A stretch of DNA of 64,000 nt from Trissonchulus latispiculum. Lineage: Eukaryota > Nematoda > Enoplea > Enoplida > Ironidae. The DNA lies in NCBI GenBank assembly GCA_030248195.1, contig JASAND010028459.1:1-64000 (forward strand), in the 5' to 3' direction. The notes under the pieces are model-generated. The model was not told the origin of the DNA. It saw only the letters and a program-made list of their open reading frames with translations, and ran no database searches. The position numbers and the translations under genes were made by a program. Shown here piece by piece: positions 11,015 through 24,400 of this stretch. Every line of letters begins with the position of its first letter. The first letter of the stretch is position 1.

Positions 11015-12628
11015 AATCTGAACTGCCCGTGGATCAGTCTTGTGTCTCTCAGATACTCATATTCAGTAGCTCAGTTGTTGGACCGCAGAAGTCCGGATCA
11101 GACAGTCAGTCAGTTAATCAGTCAGTTGGGATCAGTCAATTTTGGAAGGTACATAGACGGCTTGTATTGCCGAGTAGCGGATTAAGACAGAGACAGCGAG
11201 CGTAGCACCGCCTGATCAAAGTGGGAGGTTAAACCAGAAGAAACTGCAAAGCCAAAAGCTTAACTTTTGAAATAAGGACTAAAATTCTATTTCCCTGTTT
11301 TTACCACATCATGTCATCAACCGTTTTCGTCATCAGTCCTAAGTCGGGAGGCGTTTCTCCCGTGTCTCTGGCCTAAGAGCCGAAACCCATCCTCAGTGAA
11401 GAAGAAGAAGAAGCCGTAGATTCTTTGACCTGTGTAGTTGTTTGCTTAATTTTCATTAATCAGGAATAAGTAAGGCAGAACCAGGAAACTCCCCATTTTC
11501 TCTATTTCCACAAAAAGCCAGTTCCGTATAGTAACCCTGTCTAGGTGTTGGAGCGGACCTCCGGGAAAGCAGTGTCCAACGATTCGGGGACTCACCCATA
11601 GACCGACCCCAGGTTTATTTCAGTTAATAATTGTTTGTTTGTAGTTTGCTGATTTGTAGTTTGATAATCCGTTTGTAAGGACGGATAAAGAGTCGCACAG
11701 CACAAGCATATAGGCGCACGAGAAAGCATATAGGTACTTGGTTAGTAGAGAGTTGGAGACAGTGTAATAATTAGGTAGTGAAGACAGAGCTTAAGAAAAG
11801 GAAGAAGAAGAAGTATTACTGAACCTTGTCCCTAACCTAACACCTATAACTTGGGTAATATTATCCTAAATTAGGATAATATTAATAATAACCTGAAAGA
11901 GGGTAACTGGCAACTCTGGTACAGTAAATTGTATACTGTACTGAATTGTAATTGTATCTGTTGTGCACAGTTTGTAACGACCCCTGTTAGTAACGCATTC
12001 TGTATTGTAATTTGTAATCTTGCCAAAGCGTGTACCCGTCATACCTGTAACAAGTGTAATAAACAATTGGTGTGTCAGACTTATAGAGTCTCGGAGTTTA
12101 ACAGAGAGGCGCGATTGTCTCTGAAAGTCAGGCGCGTTAGCTTAGAGATTGGATCAGGACTACTCAAAGGTAAGTTCTGGTCAGGAAGCAGAAGACTCAT
12201 CATCAATCCAGCGATCAAATCCAAGCAAGTGCTGACCCCTCTTGCTGATCAGCTGGAATCCAGTGCAACAAACGAACTCACGAAGAAGACCCCTACAAAG
12301 GTTGGCTGCAGGGAATCTCTGATTTTGGAACACCACCTTTCGGAGATCCGGTGCCTATAAAAGTCTACTTTCCTAAGTGGACGTGCTGAGCTTCCGTGTA
12401 ATCAAGTGCAGAGCGATTTCTGGCACGAGACCCGAGAGCAGAGCGTTTTCTGACTCTGGATCTTAGCAACTTCATTACATATATACACCTATGGGCTTAG
12501 CCTCAGGCTTAGGCTTACAGCCATTTAACACGTAAGATAAAAAGGTCGCCGACCTAAATTTTCAAAGGTGGATAATTTTGGTACCAATCGACTCGTCCTC
12601 ATAGTTTCCCTTGAACTTTGGGTCTGTG

Positions 12629-13302
12629 GGGCGTTTCACAAAGGGCTCATAGCGCTAAGAGCTCCTAAATTTACTACTTATGAGAAAAGTTAGGAGAATA
12701 GTGTTTCACAAAGAGCTCCTAAACTAAGAGACCTCCTAAATCGGCTCTTAAAATTGGGAGCCCAAAATCGGGCTCATAAAGCACTCTCAAGTGCTAATTG
12801 TTGAAATATTTAGCCAAGACAACGGTGCAATATATTGTATTCCTCCAGAAAAGTACTGTAAAAGCTTGTTAGTCATTTTATGAGCTTCAACTGCTTAATA
12901 CATCGTATAAATATATTATAGTAAATACATGGAATTTCGTCGTTACTTTTGTCAAATAACAAACAAGTTAATTTTGTTTTATCTTTGCCTTTAAATTTGA
13001 GAATGGTCCATTTAAATGATCTATTTTTATGATAATTTATTAGGTGAATATAATATAAAGCCATTTTCACTTGCAAGTCTCTTAATTTTTCCAGCACACC
13101 TCATAAGTTCCCAGCGTGAACGTGCTTAGAAAGTTAAGAGAAAGTTGCTAAGAGGTGGTTATGAGCGAATGTCTAGGAGCAGTTTAAGAGGAGCTTTGTG
13201 AAACAGTTTAGGAGCCGCTCATAAATTGCTCGTAAACTGCTCATAAGAGATAAGATAAGAGGGACTTAGGAGCTAGATTTAGGAGCCCTTTGTGAAACGC
13301 CC
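12629..13302. mobile_element. MITE-like inverted-repeat element
   Basis: The left end reads GGGCGTTTCACAAAGGGCTC and the right end is its inverse, GAGCCCTTTGTGAAACGCCC. Inside both ends, direct and inverted copies of a TAAGAGCTCCTAA-like motif are scattered. The interior is AT-rich and non-coding. I could not define a target duplication, so the superfamily is open. Confidence 0.7.
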
Positions 13303-13360
13303 TACTGGGCCTGGGGGGTGATAAATCTTGGCCTACCTCCGAAATGTCATGGGGGGTACC

Positions 13361-14267
13361 CAGTAGTGGCGCCAGGAATTTTTTAAGGGGGGGCCTGACC
13401 CAAAAATCCGGCGACCTTTTTTTGGGAAATCAAAAATTTTTGCTAAATTTTAGCAAATTTTACCTTCATTTCCCAAAAAATTCTCAAATTTTAGCAAAAA
13501 TTTTTCGATTTTTAGCAAAAAGTTTTCGACTTTTTGCAAAAATTTGACGATTTTTTAAAAAAATTCTTAAAAACACTCAAATTATGCATATAAACCATAG
13601 GTGTATACCACCTGTTTGGGTTGGGGGGGGGGGAGCAGAAGGTCCAAATTTGGCTCGGGGGACCCCACCAAAATCCGAAATTTGGGGGAGGGGGACCCCC
13701 CCTAAACTGTACCCAAGTTTTTTTAGCTAAAAATGCTCGTTTTTCGATGTACAGTACATAAAACATACTCAAAAGCTTCTGTCGATAGTTTTCGTATGCG
13801 AAAATAGGGCTTGAAAATTGACAGATTTGTGCTAAAATATGCCTAAATTAGCCCAGATTGTGGTTTATAATTGTGTATATTACCTTTTAATTGCTATAAA
13901 TAACCATCTTTAGCTCTTGATATGTGATTTATAGCCATTTTTTCGAATTTTTTTCAAAAATTTTCAGAAATTGCAAAAAAATTTTTCAAAAATTTTGCAT
14001 TTTTTTCCTGGTTTGGACCCAATTTTAGGGGGGAGGGGAGGGGGGTTTGAGCTCGGCTTGGGGGGGGAGTTGTTGAGGTCGGGTAGGGGGGGAGGGGGGT
14101 CTGGCCTCTCCGTGGGGGGGGGTCTCACAGGGGGCAAACTGTAGCCTGGTACACCTATGATATAAACAGCTGAAAAATTTTTCAAGGGGGGGCCCGGCCC
14201 GACACCCCAAAGGGAGGGGCCCAAATCGCAAAGGGGGGCCCCCGGCCCCCCCCTGGCGCCGCCACTG
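13361..14267. mobile_element. Non-autonomous hAT-like element, TSD GGGGTACC
   Basis: The ends CAGTAGTGGCGCCAGG and CCTGGCGCCGCCACTG are inverted repeats. The exact 8-bp duplication GGGGTACC flanks both sides (13353-13360 and 14268-14275). The interior is A/T-rich with long G runs, plus a smaller inverted pair (about 13590 CCATAGGTGTATACC and about 14140 GGTACACCTATG) that may be a nested older element. Reading frames across the G and C runs are Pro/Gly low complexity and are not taken as genes. Confidence 0.85.
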
Positions 14268-14275
14268 GGGGTACC

Positions 14276-14995
14276 CCCCACCACCCCCCAGAATTCGGAC
14301 CTCAGAAATTTCGAAAAATGGCAAAAAATGCAAAATTTTTTGTAATTAGCTCTTTTTTCATCAAAATAAGGCTTGTTCTTAACGTTTTAGGCGTTTTCGC
14401 ACCGTTTAAAAGCGGATTTAGGTCAAAATTTTAGAAAAAGTTTTCAAAAAATGACCATTTTTCGTCCAAATTTAGCTAACTTTTTGGGTCCAAAAATCGT
14501 TGGGGGGTAGCCAAAAGTTGGGGGAGGGTAAGTCAAAAAATCTGGGGGGGGGGATAAATTTGGTCAAAAATTTTGGGGGAGGATAGCCCCCCACCCCCCC
14601 CCCCCCCCAAAAGCTATGCTCGTCCTGCCTGAGTCCAAACCGAACATATCAAACAGAATTAGAGATGCACCGGGGCCGGTGCCGGGACCTCATCGTGGCC
14701 GTGGGCCGGGGCCTGGAAATTGGGGGTCCAAATCGAAAATTTTCAAAATTTTTCTTGAATATTTAAATTTTGCAATAATTTTTGATTTATGCAAACGTTA
14801 CTATCGTTGTTTTCATTTATATCGGCGGGAAAACAAACGATTTGTAACACTTTTTGACTTTCGAAAATTCAATATTTTGGTCAAAAAATGTCAAAAATTT
14901 ACAAAACCGGTACAGGTTTTGTAAATTAATCAATAAAATAGAAATAATAATTCAAAACAAGTACCGGGCGCTGACCGATCACTGGGGCCGGCCGG
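14276..14995. other. G-rich non-coding sequence and left part of an outer inverted-repeat element
   Basis: Long G runs to about 14610. From about 14660 the sequence reads TAGAGATGCACCGGGG, which is roughly inverted at about 15298-15314 (CCCCGATGCTTCCCTA). This suggests an outer, older element holding the insertion at 14996-15280. No gene seen. Confidence 0.4.
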
Positions 14996-15280
14996 CAGGC
15001 CCGCACCCAGGATTTTGAAAAGGGGGGGGGTCCAAGGTCAGACGCAAGGGGGGTCTGGCGGGCGGAGCCCCCCAGAAGTTGAAGAATTTTTGCATTTTTG
15101 CCAAAAAAACAGTACATTGGACGTTTATTTCTTTCAAAAAGGAAATGTTCGCGCCGAAGGCGCAAAAATTTTTTATAAATAGCTGTTTTTGCCGTAAAAA
15201 TATCAAAAATTTTCCATTTTGTCATCCCAAAAGGGGGGGGTCTAGACCCCTTGAACCCCCCCCCCCTGGGTGCGGCCTTG
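14996..15280. mobile_element. Short hAT-like element, TSD CCGGCCGG
   Basis: The inverted ends CAGGCCCGCACCCAGG and CCTGGGTGCGGCCTTG bound 285 bp. The 8-bp duplication CCGGCCGG flanks both sides, although it is itself palindromic. It is the same family as 25041-25212 and 54162-54407, and carries the G-rich module followed by AGAAGTTGAAGAATTTTTGC. Non-coding. Confidence 0.8.
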
Positions 15281-15426
15281 CCGGCCGGGGCTAGACCCCG
15301 ATGCTTCCCTAATCAAAATTATTGCATAAAAATGCATTTAGGATCCTCCCAGGTCCACTAGATCCGTTAAGTTTCTAGTCTTCTACGTATACGTATATAT
15401 AAACGTATAAATGCTTGTTTATAGCC

Positions 15427-18400
15427 ATGTCTGCGTTTGATCAGATGTCTGATGAAGTATCTATTATGCTTGAAGGTGTCAACAGGTTTGTTTAATATGT
15501 AATATATATGCAAGTAACATATATAAATGCGCCGCAGTATATAATGCGTACGTCAGGGTTTTTTTCGGTCGCCGAACTTTAGGCCAAATGGCCTCAACGT
15601 CTCAAATTTTTTAGGCCATCAGCCAAAAAATTTAGGCCATCCAAATTTTGTTAATTTTTAGGTTGTGCGTTATTGTACGCATTGTTAGAATTACAGTTAT
15701 CATGTATTCGCGCGATATATATTCAAAAATCGCTGTTTAACAACAAAAATCGCCATCGCCACTGTATAACACACTAGAAAAACTACGTTGTCGTTTTTTT
15801 ACCTTAAAATGGCAAAAACAGAACCTTGTTAGCATAGAAATATTAGTGCACGACAGTATTAATGAATTAATGAAGTTTTATTGAAAATTAAAACCGGTAG
15901 GAACATATAGCCATGGGGTGAAAAAACCCACCCCTTTTTGGGGGAAAAAAAACCCACCCGCCTCCTGGGTCATGGGTTGGAGATATGAGCTCCAAAACAT
16001 AGCAGCAGGAAGCGCGACTCTTTCTTACCTATGTATGCAAAGATCAAGTCATTTGGTTCACTCCTGCTCATTTTATGACATTTTGAAAATGATAACTACT
16101 TTTTGGTCCAACCATGCCAAAATTTTGCGAAAGTTTGGACCGATGTAACTTTTGACTGGGTTGGGCTAGAAAAGTTTTGCAAACATCTGCAATGATGGCA
16201 ACTCTTCCTCTTGGCACACAGCCAAAATTAGACCGATCCGCTGCACCGTTAGTCTGGCACATTGCCAAACGTGGCGGGGGAAAAACCCACTTTGGGGGGG
16301 GGAAACCCACCCAAATTTTTTTGAAAAATTGTTTAACAACTCAACACGGAAACAATTAGAGACTATAGCGAGGTAATATCGAACACGCTGCGTCATCCTA
16401 TGCGGTCAGATTCGGACAATTTTGCTTACCTGGCTAGCTAGGGGCTAAAAACATTAAAAGTCCCATTTCGCTGCTGGAGGACCCAATACAGGTACAATTG
16501 TGGATTTTAACAGCCAATTCTACGTAAAAAACCATTCTCTACACGATAGAATAATAAGTTTTATCAAATTACATCATTTTTAGCATTTTTTAAAAATTGC
16601 CCTATGTTTATGTGTTAAACTTTATGAAACCTGGCCAGTTGATGCAGCATTTTCAACGGCACATGAGATCTCAAAAAAACTACTTAGATCGGGTTTTTTG
16701 GTTCATACTAACTAAAAAGGGGTTGAATTTTACACTGGAAGTGTCAGAATTGCGATAGAACAATTTTTAAGACCTGTGAGGGGTGGGTTTATTTTCCCCC
16801 CATTTGGGTTTTTTCCCCCATTGGGTCCCCCCCGCTACTTTTTGCATTATACCACTCTAACGGTACAACACTGAGAACTGGAAATAGGCTTAAAAGAAAG
16901 TTCTAAGTACGCCAAGTACGATGGTATATAAAGTTCTCAGATACCCCTTATAATAAAAAAGTTTCAGCCAAAATCCGGAAATTTTGTGGGTTTCCCCCCA
17001 TGGCTATACGTGTATGAATCAAAGAAAGAAAAAATTAAACTACAATGTAATGTATATATATATGTAATAGAAATAAAGTTAAACTACATACTAAAATAGC
17101 ATTTGAATGTGTATTTATAAGTGCAAATAGACAATGCAACTAGCTGGCGGCTGGCGTAGCCCGGAAATAGAAAGGAAAATGTATAAATTCGCGCCGAAGG
17201 CGCGAAAAATTTTTAGAAAATTGTTGTTTTTACTTAAAAATCAATAAAATTTAACTGGGTTTTCGTCGAAAAATTTAGGCCAAATGGCCTCAACGGCCAA
17301 AGTTCTTTATTTAGGCCGTCGACTCATATAAATTTAGGCCATGGCCTAAGCTATGGCCTAAAAAACATTGGCGTACGTATTGGACTGGGGTTTTTTACTG
17401 GGGGGGGGGGGGTGGGGGGCTCCCCCACTTTTTGGGTCCTCTCCACTCGACCTCTCCCCCCCCACTCGACCCCCCCACTTTTTTGGGCTTCCCCCCACTC
17501 ACCGCAAGATGCACAGAAATTGCCAAATTTTTAGGATTTTTGGTCTACATTTTCAAAAATGTTCAGGCTCGCCGGTTTTGAGCACTTTTAAGCTTAATTA
17601 TCAGAATAGGGAAAAAAAGGCGTATTGCGGCCTCTTGGAACATAGTTTTCCCTTGTGCCGGCGGAGGAGTTGCGGTGGAGCCTTCATATTGTACCAGTAG
17701 AAACCCCTTCACGAGGGGTACATGGCAAATACAGTGCAAATTTGAGCAAAATCGGCCGAGCCGTTTTTTAGATATGACAGATTCAATTTTTCAATGCACG
17801 ACTTTCTCTCCAGTTTTCCCCCCACCCTAGGGGTCGGAGGTCTTAGATTTCCTATACCATATGGGGTTTTTTTGAACAACTTTTCCCCCATTTTTGGGGA
17901 AATGAGTATGGAGTAGGTAGGCCCCCATAGGTCTGTGTACATAGCAGGATTTCGATTTTTTCGGAGATGGTCAATTCGTAAATTCGGGTAAACGTTTGTT
18001 TGGCTGGGACAATGGGGCTGGGGTTGGCTGTGGAGTATTACCCCATGGGGCAGATGAGCACAAAGCATATGAATTTCGGATCTGGTTCCTGTGGCTTGCT
18101 GGCCAGGGGCCGAAAGTTAGTGTGTAAAAGGGGGGGTCTGGGCCTATGGACTGTGGAGCCCTACACATAAGAGCTGCTGGGCTGAGGTTTTGTATTCGAA
18201 TAGGAACCCCTATATGGTGAATCTAAAAGGCCCATTAGTTTCGCTGTAGGACCTATCCATGCGGCTGGGGGGCACCCTGATGGTGCTGGGCCCAACCGTG
18301 TCGCAAATCCAACTTTAGCCTCTTATACAGAAAGATCCACAGTGAGCAGGGCTTTCTTATTTGGGGTGGGGTGCGGGGGCACTACGGCATAGACTATATA

Positions 18401-21400
18401 TAGTAGGTTTCGCCCGGACCCCTGTGGCACCCTGGACAGGGGTCCGGACCGGGGACCGGGCCCAAAATGGCCAAAAATCGATTTTTCCAGAAGTGGCCAA
18501 GTTTGGTATATATCAAATGAAAGCCCTTGGTGAGGCGAACATTTTTTGTCATTGGAGGACCCCTCCAAAGTGGACCCAGCGGCCTGTGGCGCCCTGACCA
18601 GGGTCCGAACCGGTCCAAAATGGTCAAAAAACGATTTTTCTAAAAGTGGCCAAGTTTGGTATCAAATGAAAGTCCTTGGTGAGGCGAACATTTTTTGTCA
18701 TTGGAGGACCTCTCCAAAGTGGACCCAGCGGCCTGTGGCGCCCTGACCAGGGTCCGAACCGGTCCAAAATGGTCAAAAACGATTTTTCTAAAAGTGGCCA
18801 AGTTTGGTATCAAATGAAAGCCCTTGGTGAGGCAAACATTTTTTGTCATTGGAGGACCCCTACAAAGTGGACCCAGCGGCCTGTGGCGCCCTGACCAGGG
18901 TCCGAACCGGTCAAAAATAGTCAAAAACAATTTTTCTAAAAGTGGCCAAGTTTGGTATCAAATGAAAGCCCTTGGTGAGGCGAACATTTTTTGTCATTGG
19001 AGGACCCCTCCAAAGTGGGCCCAGCGGCCTGTGGCGCCCTGACCAGGGTCCGAACCGGTCCAAAATGGTCAAAAACCGAGTTCTTTAAAACAATTCCAAG
19101 TTTGGTATCAAATGAAAGCCCTTGGTGAGGCGAACATTTTTTGTCATTGGAGGACCCCTCCAAAGTGGACCCAGCGGCCTGTGGCGCCCTGACCAGGGTC
19201 CGGACTGGTCAAAAATCGATTTTTTTAAAAAATTCCAGATTTGGTATTAAATGAAAGCCCATGGTGAGGCGAACTTTTTTGTCATTGAAGGACCCCTCCA
19301 AAGTGGGCCCAGCGGCCTGTGGCGCCCTGACCAGGGTCCGAACCGGTCCAAAATGGTCAAAAATCGATTTTTTAAAAAACTCCAAATTTGGTATCAAATG
19401 AAAGCCCTTGGTGAGGCGAACATTTTTTGTCATTGGAGGATCCCTCCAAAGTGGCCCCAGCGGCCTGTGGCGCCCTGACCAGGGTCCGAACCGGTCCAAA
19501 ATGGTCAAAAATCGATTTTTTAAAAAAATTCCAAATTTGGTATCAAATGAAAGCCCTTGGTGAGGCGAACATTTTTTGTCATTGGAGGACCCCTCCAAAG
19601 TGGGCCCAGCGGCCTGTGGCGCCCTGACCAGGGTCCGAACCGGTCCAAAATGGTCAAAAATCGATTTTTTAAAAAAATTCCAAATTTGGTATCAAATGGA
19701 AGCCCTTGGTGAGGCGAACATTTTTTGTCATTGGAGGACCCCTCCAAAGTGGACCCAGCGGCCTGTGGCGCCCTGACCAGGGTCCGGACTGGTCAAAAAT
19801 CGATTTTTTTAAAAAATTCCAGATTTGGTATTAAATGAAAATTGAAAGCCCATGGTGAGGCGAACATTTTTTGTCATTGAAGGACCCCTCTAAAGTGTCC
19901 CTAGCGAGCTGTGGCGCCCTGGTCAGGGGTGAATGGTTAAATTGGTGGTCAAATTTTCCGTACCCCACGCACCGCGACGACCCCCCCCCCGTGGGAGTTC
20001 GGTCCCCGTCATCCTGTTTTCCAATAACCCCTCTGGAAACGTTTTCTGATGTAGAAACAATTGCGTTTTTTCAAATTTTCGGTACCCCACGCAGCGTGAC
20101 ACCCCCCCCCCCCGGTGGGAGTTCGGCCCCCCGCCACCCTCTTTTCCGATAACCCTTCTGTAAACGTTTTCTGATGTAGAAACAATTGCCTTTTTACAAA
20201 TTTTCCGTACCCCACGCAGCGCGACGACCCCCCCCCCCTCCCCGGGGAGAGTTCGGCCCCCCGTCATCCTCTTTTCCTATAACCCTTCTGTAAACGTTTT
20301 CTGATGTAGAAACAATTGCGTTTTTTCCAGGGTTTTTTTTCAAAATCGGACCTGTGTAAATCTTGTGTAAATTTAAATTTCACTGTGTATTTTTGTTTGA
20401 AGCTGTGTAAAATTTAAAAGTGTCGTTTTTCAACTGTAATATAAAATAAAATACATTTTGACGTTATTTTCTTGCTACAATGTTATTTTCGGATCATTCA
20501 AGCCAAAGTTATGCCAACTGCACTTGTGTAACATTTCGAAAGAAGCCACGCGGGGGGCGGGGGGGCGGGCCCAGAAATGAGAAAATTTTGTAAAATGGAA
20601 TAAAAATAAAAGTGTAAAAATATAAAAACATTAATTCTTAAAATTCAAAAAAAACAAATTCAAATTTCTGAAAACACTTCGCCTCCTGAAACGAATTCTT
20701 TATTTTTCCAACTTTTTGGAATAATTTTTTCACAAACTTGCTGGTCACGTACTAAGGTTCGATGCTTTAACTGCTACTGGGGACGGCTCCATATAGTACA
20801 GACACACCAATTATACATGGAGGGGGTCTGGGGGGCGAGAAATTTTTTAAATTAACGGCAGAAACGGCATTGAAAAGTTGTATTCCTTTAGCTTTCGCTT
20901 TGAATATTTATTGTGCTAGACAGCAACAATTTTATGGCTCACACTGCTTTTTATGATAATGATATTACAAGAAACGATTTGAACCGTATATTACTATTAC
21001 TTACTGTCTTACTTTTTGCACGTGTACGTAAATAAATTATACGAACTGGATAAGAGAAGTTTTTACTTGCAGAAAAATGGACACCTATATATAATTGTCG
21101 AATGCAGAAAAAATTATACAACGGAGGGGGGTCTGGGGCGGGCTCGAAGTTGAGAAATTTTTTAAATTAACGGCAGAAACGGATTGAAAAGTTGTATTCC
21201 TTTAGTTTGTATTGAATATTTCTTGGGTTGTATGCAACTATTTTTAGGTTGAGCTTGACTGCTTTTATTATATATATACAAGAGATAAACAAGAAATATT
21301 GAATAATACTGCTTCAGAAAAATAGTATAGTTAAATACGAATAAATATAGTATTTACGAATATCGACGAGTACGAAAATAAATTATACCAACTGTATAAG

Positions 21401-24400
21401 TAGAAGATTAAGATTAGGAGAATAAAACACCCATAACCATGTTGATGCAGAAATGCAGAAAACCATTCTAAGCCATTGGAAACAGGCGGGGGTCTGGGGG
21501 CGGCAGCCCCCAGTTAAAAGCTAGAGCTTTTTTAAAACTTAAAGACTTGAAAACTATTTTTTCAGAGCACTTTTTGTAAAAATTTTCGAAAATTTGGCTG
21601 TGTATTTTGTTGTGTAAATTAGTTTTTCACTGTGTAAATTAATTTTTTGTGTAAATACACAGTATTTTACACAAAAAAACCCTGGTTTTTTCAAATTTTC
21701 CGTACCCCACGCAGCGCGACGACCCCCCCCTCCCTGGTGGGAGACAAAAAACGTTCTCTAAAATACCATGATTTAAAATAAAAATACCAATTTTTAAGAA
21801 AAAATCTCCGGCGATGCCGGAAAATGTTTGAACATTAGGCCAGTTTTGGAAAAAATGTAGACCTCATTTAGGGGAAAAACAAAGTAAGGAAAGGTGGTAA
21901 GAACTTCTTACCATCACAAACCGAGACCGTTATTTCAAATTAATACACACTAAAACTATCCGAAACAGAATTATATATTAGATCGACGAGTAGCCATATT
22001 CAAATGGAACAAAGTACGTATATATATACGTATATATTTTACAGGCTAGTTTTTGCTTCTGTACAATCTACCTATAAAGACTCATATGTATTTTACATGC
22101 GACGAAGGAGCACTTTTTGTTCTTGTTAAGTACCGTATTCTGTAATAACGTCCTATACTCTATAGTTTTGGAATGTAATTTGTAATTTTAGATATAATCC
22201 TGGAAATCTTGAACTGTTAGAAGAATATGTAAATGCCCAAGTCACCGAAAACAGATATGATATGGAAGCAAATTTTACCACATTAAAACTGTAGGTAGTA
22301 TATGTATATATATATATATGTCGTGTCGAAAACACAAATTTAACGTAATTGCAAATTTCGTCAACGAAAACGCAAATTTGCGTTTACGTTAAAGAAAACC
22401 CAAATCGTCCTCTCCCTTAAGAATGGCTGGACTGTCAACATTGTAAAAGATGGGTGTGGGTAAAAACTAGCCCCAGCCCCAGCCTCGCACCAGCCTAAGA
22501 AAAACCAGCCCCTTCTCTCGCTGACCACTGTACACTTTAAACTAAGGACTTTAACACATTATTACGCATATGCATGTAGACAGTATATAAGTGCATGCGC
22601 TGTCCATATGTGTTAATTGTGCCTTATATACAGTCATATAAAATATATAGGTGTATTGCACATTATATCTATATGAATTTGTACAATCTGGGAGGGCAAA
22701 GGAATTTAGTCATCATTCAGAGAAATTAAAGAATAGAAATTAAAGTGTTTGAAGTTAATTGTTAAAACTACGGAGTAATTCGGATCACAAACTTTGTAAT
22801 ACACGCACAACATCATTTCCTGTCATTTTAATTATTTTAGTTTATATATAGGTTATATATTTGAACTTTCTCTAAAAATTCTAAACTCCAAACCCTCAGT
22901 CTGCATCAAAATGTTAAAATTAAATTAAGTTAAATTTATTTATTATTTCTGAAGTTAAATCTGACGGTAGGTATATACATATTTTTGGAATTTTTAAAAT
23001 TCCATATTAAAGATTACATAAATATCGCTTTGAACGCACCCCAGAATAATTTTAGTCTCACATTAAGCTTTATTTCCACATCTTTCAAAAGTTTACTTGC
23101 TAAGCTGTTTAATTTTGAACTTCCCAAACTATATTCCTTTACATCAGAACGATTTCAAAACACTATGGGTACTTGTAACAATTAACTTCAAACCTTTTAA
23201 TTTCCATTTTATATGATTGTATATAAGGCACAATTACCACATATGGACAGCGCATACACTTATATACTGTCTACATGCATATGCGTAATTATGTGTTAAA
23301 GTCCTTAGTTTAAAGTGTACAGTGGTCAGCGAGAGAAGGGGTTGGTTTTTCTTAGGCTGGTGCGAGGCTGGGGCTGGTTTTTACCCACACCCTAAACGAT
23401 GTGTAAACATGCATATGAGGGAGCGTTTGCACATTAGTTACGTGTGTATGTAGGATATGTTGGATATGATTGATCAAGAAATCACATAACAATTAGATGC
23501 TCCACCCTGGTGAAGCAATTTTACCCGATTTTTCTTGAAACTATTTCTACAGAAAAGTTAAAGGGAAACTGCATTTACATACTAGATTACATTACTTTAA
23601 TTTTCTAAATTAGACATTACAACTGGAGAATTGACATTAAATCAAAGGTTAAGCACTAAAAGTTTAACGGGATGATCTCCAAATAGCAATTTTAGAAAAG
23701 ATTGAAATATTTATTTATCTAACTGTTTAACACTGTTTTACAAAATACAATCTTATGGACAGTTACGTTCTTAGGTAAAAATTTTCCTTCTAAATCAAAA
23801 ATGAAACATCCAAACTAATTGGGATTTAATTAACCTTGAACATTATCATAAATATATTAAAGGCGGTCATGTCAAGGAAGTCCCCCTAAGAAAAGTTGGG
23901 CAACTTCAACAGCTTATTTCCGGCGGTTAGCGCAATATTAGCACATAATATTCAAAAACTCATGGCTTGCTGATTCCGTCGCTATAAACAATTTTGCTCT
24001 AACTTGTTGCTGTAATTTCGCATTTAGAAAAGTATAGCTAAAATCGACCAAAACAGCTATTTTGGCAAATAAATTTTATAGCAACAAGTTAGAGCATTGG
24101 ACTTGATCGGACTCAGCAAGTCATAGGCTTTCCAGCGACGTAAATATCATAATGTTCTAATCTTGCGCCAACCGCAGGCAATAAGCTGTCGAATTTGTTC
24201 TATTTTTCTTGGGGGACTTCCTTGATAATATGATCGATTAATAGAAAACGTATGAACGTAACTACTCATAAGTTTGTATTTTCGTAAAACAGTTTTAAAC
24301 ACAGCTTGATAATAAATATTTCAATCCTTTTTAAAATTGCTAATTCGAGATCTTCCCGTTAATTTTTAATGCTTAACCTTTAATTTAATGTCAATGCCAA

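Larger units (their letters stand above)
5551..12476. repeat. Structured non-coding repeat, copy B
   Basis: The right half (8707-12476) aligns with copy A; the left half (about 5,640-8,700) has its counterpart outside the window. The left limit is not defined. No protein domain or frame longer than about 140 codons is convincing. Short stem-loops follow each other throughout: 5681-5699, 6477-6501, 6693-6760, 6778-6841, 7169-7196 (14-bp perfect arms), 7234-7267, 7338-7384, 7812-7834, 8078-8103, 8938-8958, 9744-9777, 10397-10426, 10873-10896, 10938-10989 and 11857-11883. A purine-rich tract lies at about 11797-11815. The 3' part (11975-12476) starts TGTAACGACCCC, has an AATAAA and ends like copy A. 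I do not recognise the element class. Confidence 0.75.

Noticed and set aside
1..12476. Nuclear copy of mitochondrial DNA (hairpins plus tRNA-like gene)
   Set aside because: No rRNA or respiratory protein gene is visible over more than 10 kb. Left as an untested alternative in the first finding.
13964..14333. Pro/Gly-rich frames across G and C runs (also near 25256-25792, 37091-37307, 37771-38176, 49807-50272)
   Set aside because: Homopolymer composition inside inverted-repeat elements produces stop-free Gly/Pro frames. No family similarity.
18323..19776. Overlapping 65-130-codon frames on both strands that look like a repeat protein
   Set aside because: They lie in the satellite array, occur on both strands at once and follow from a monomer length near a multiple of three. 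There is no codon bias or splice logic.
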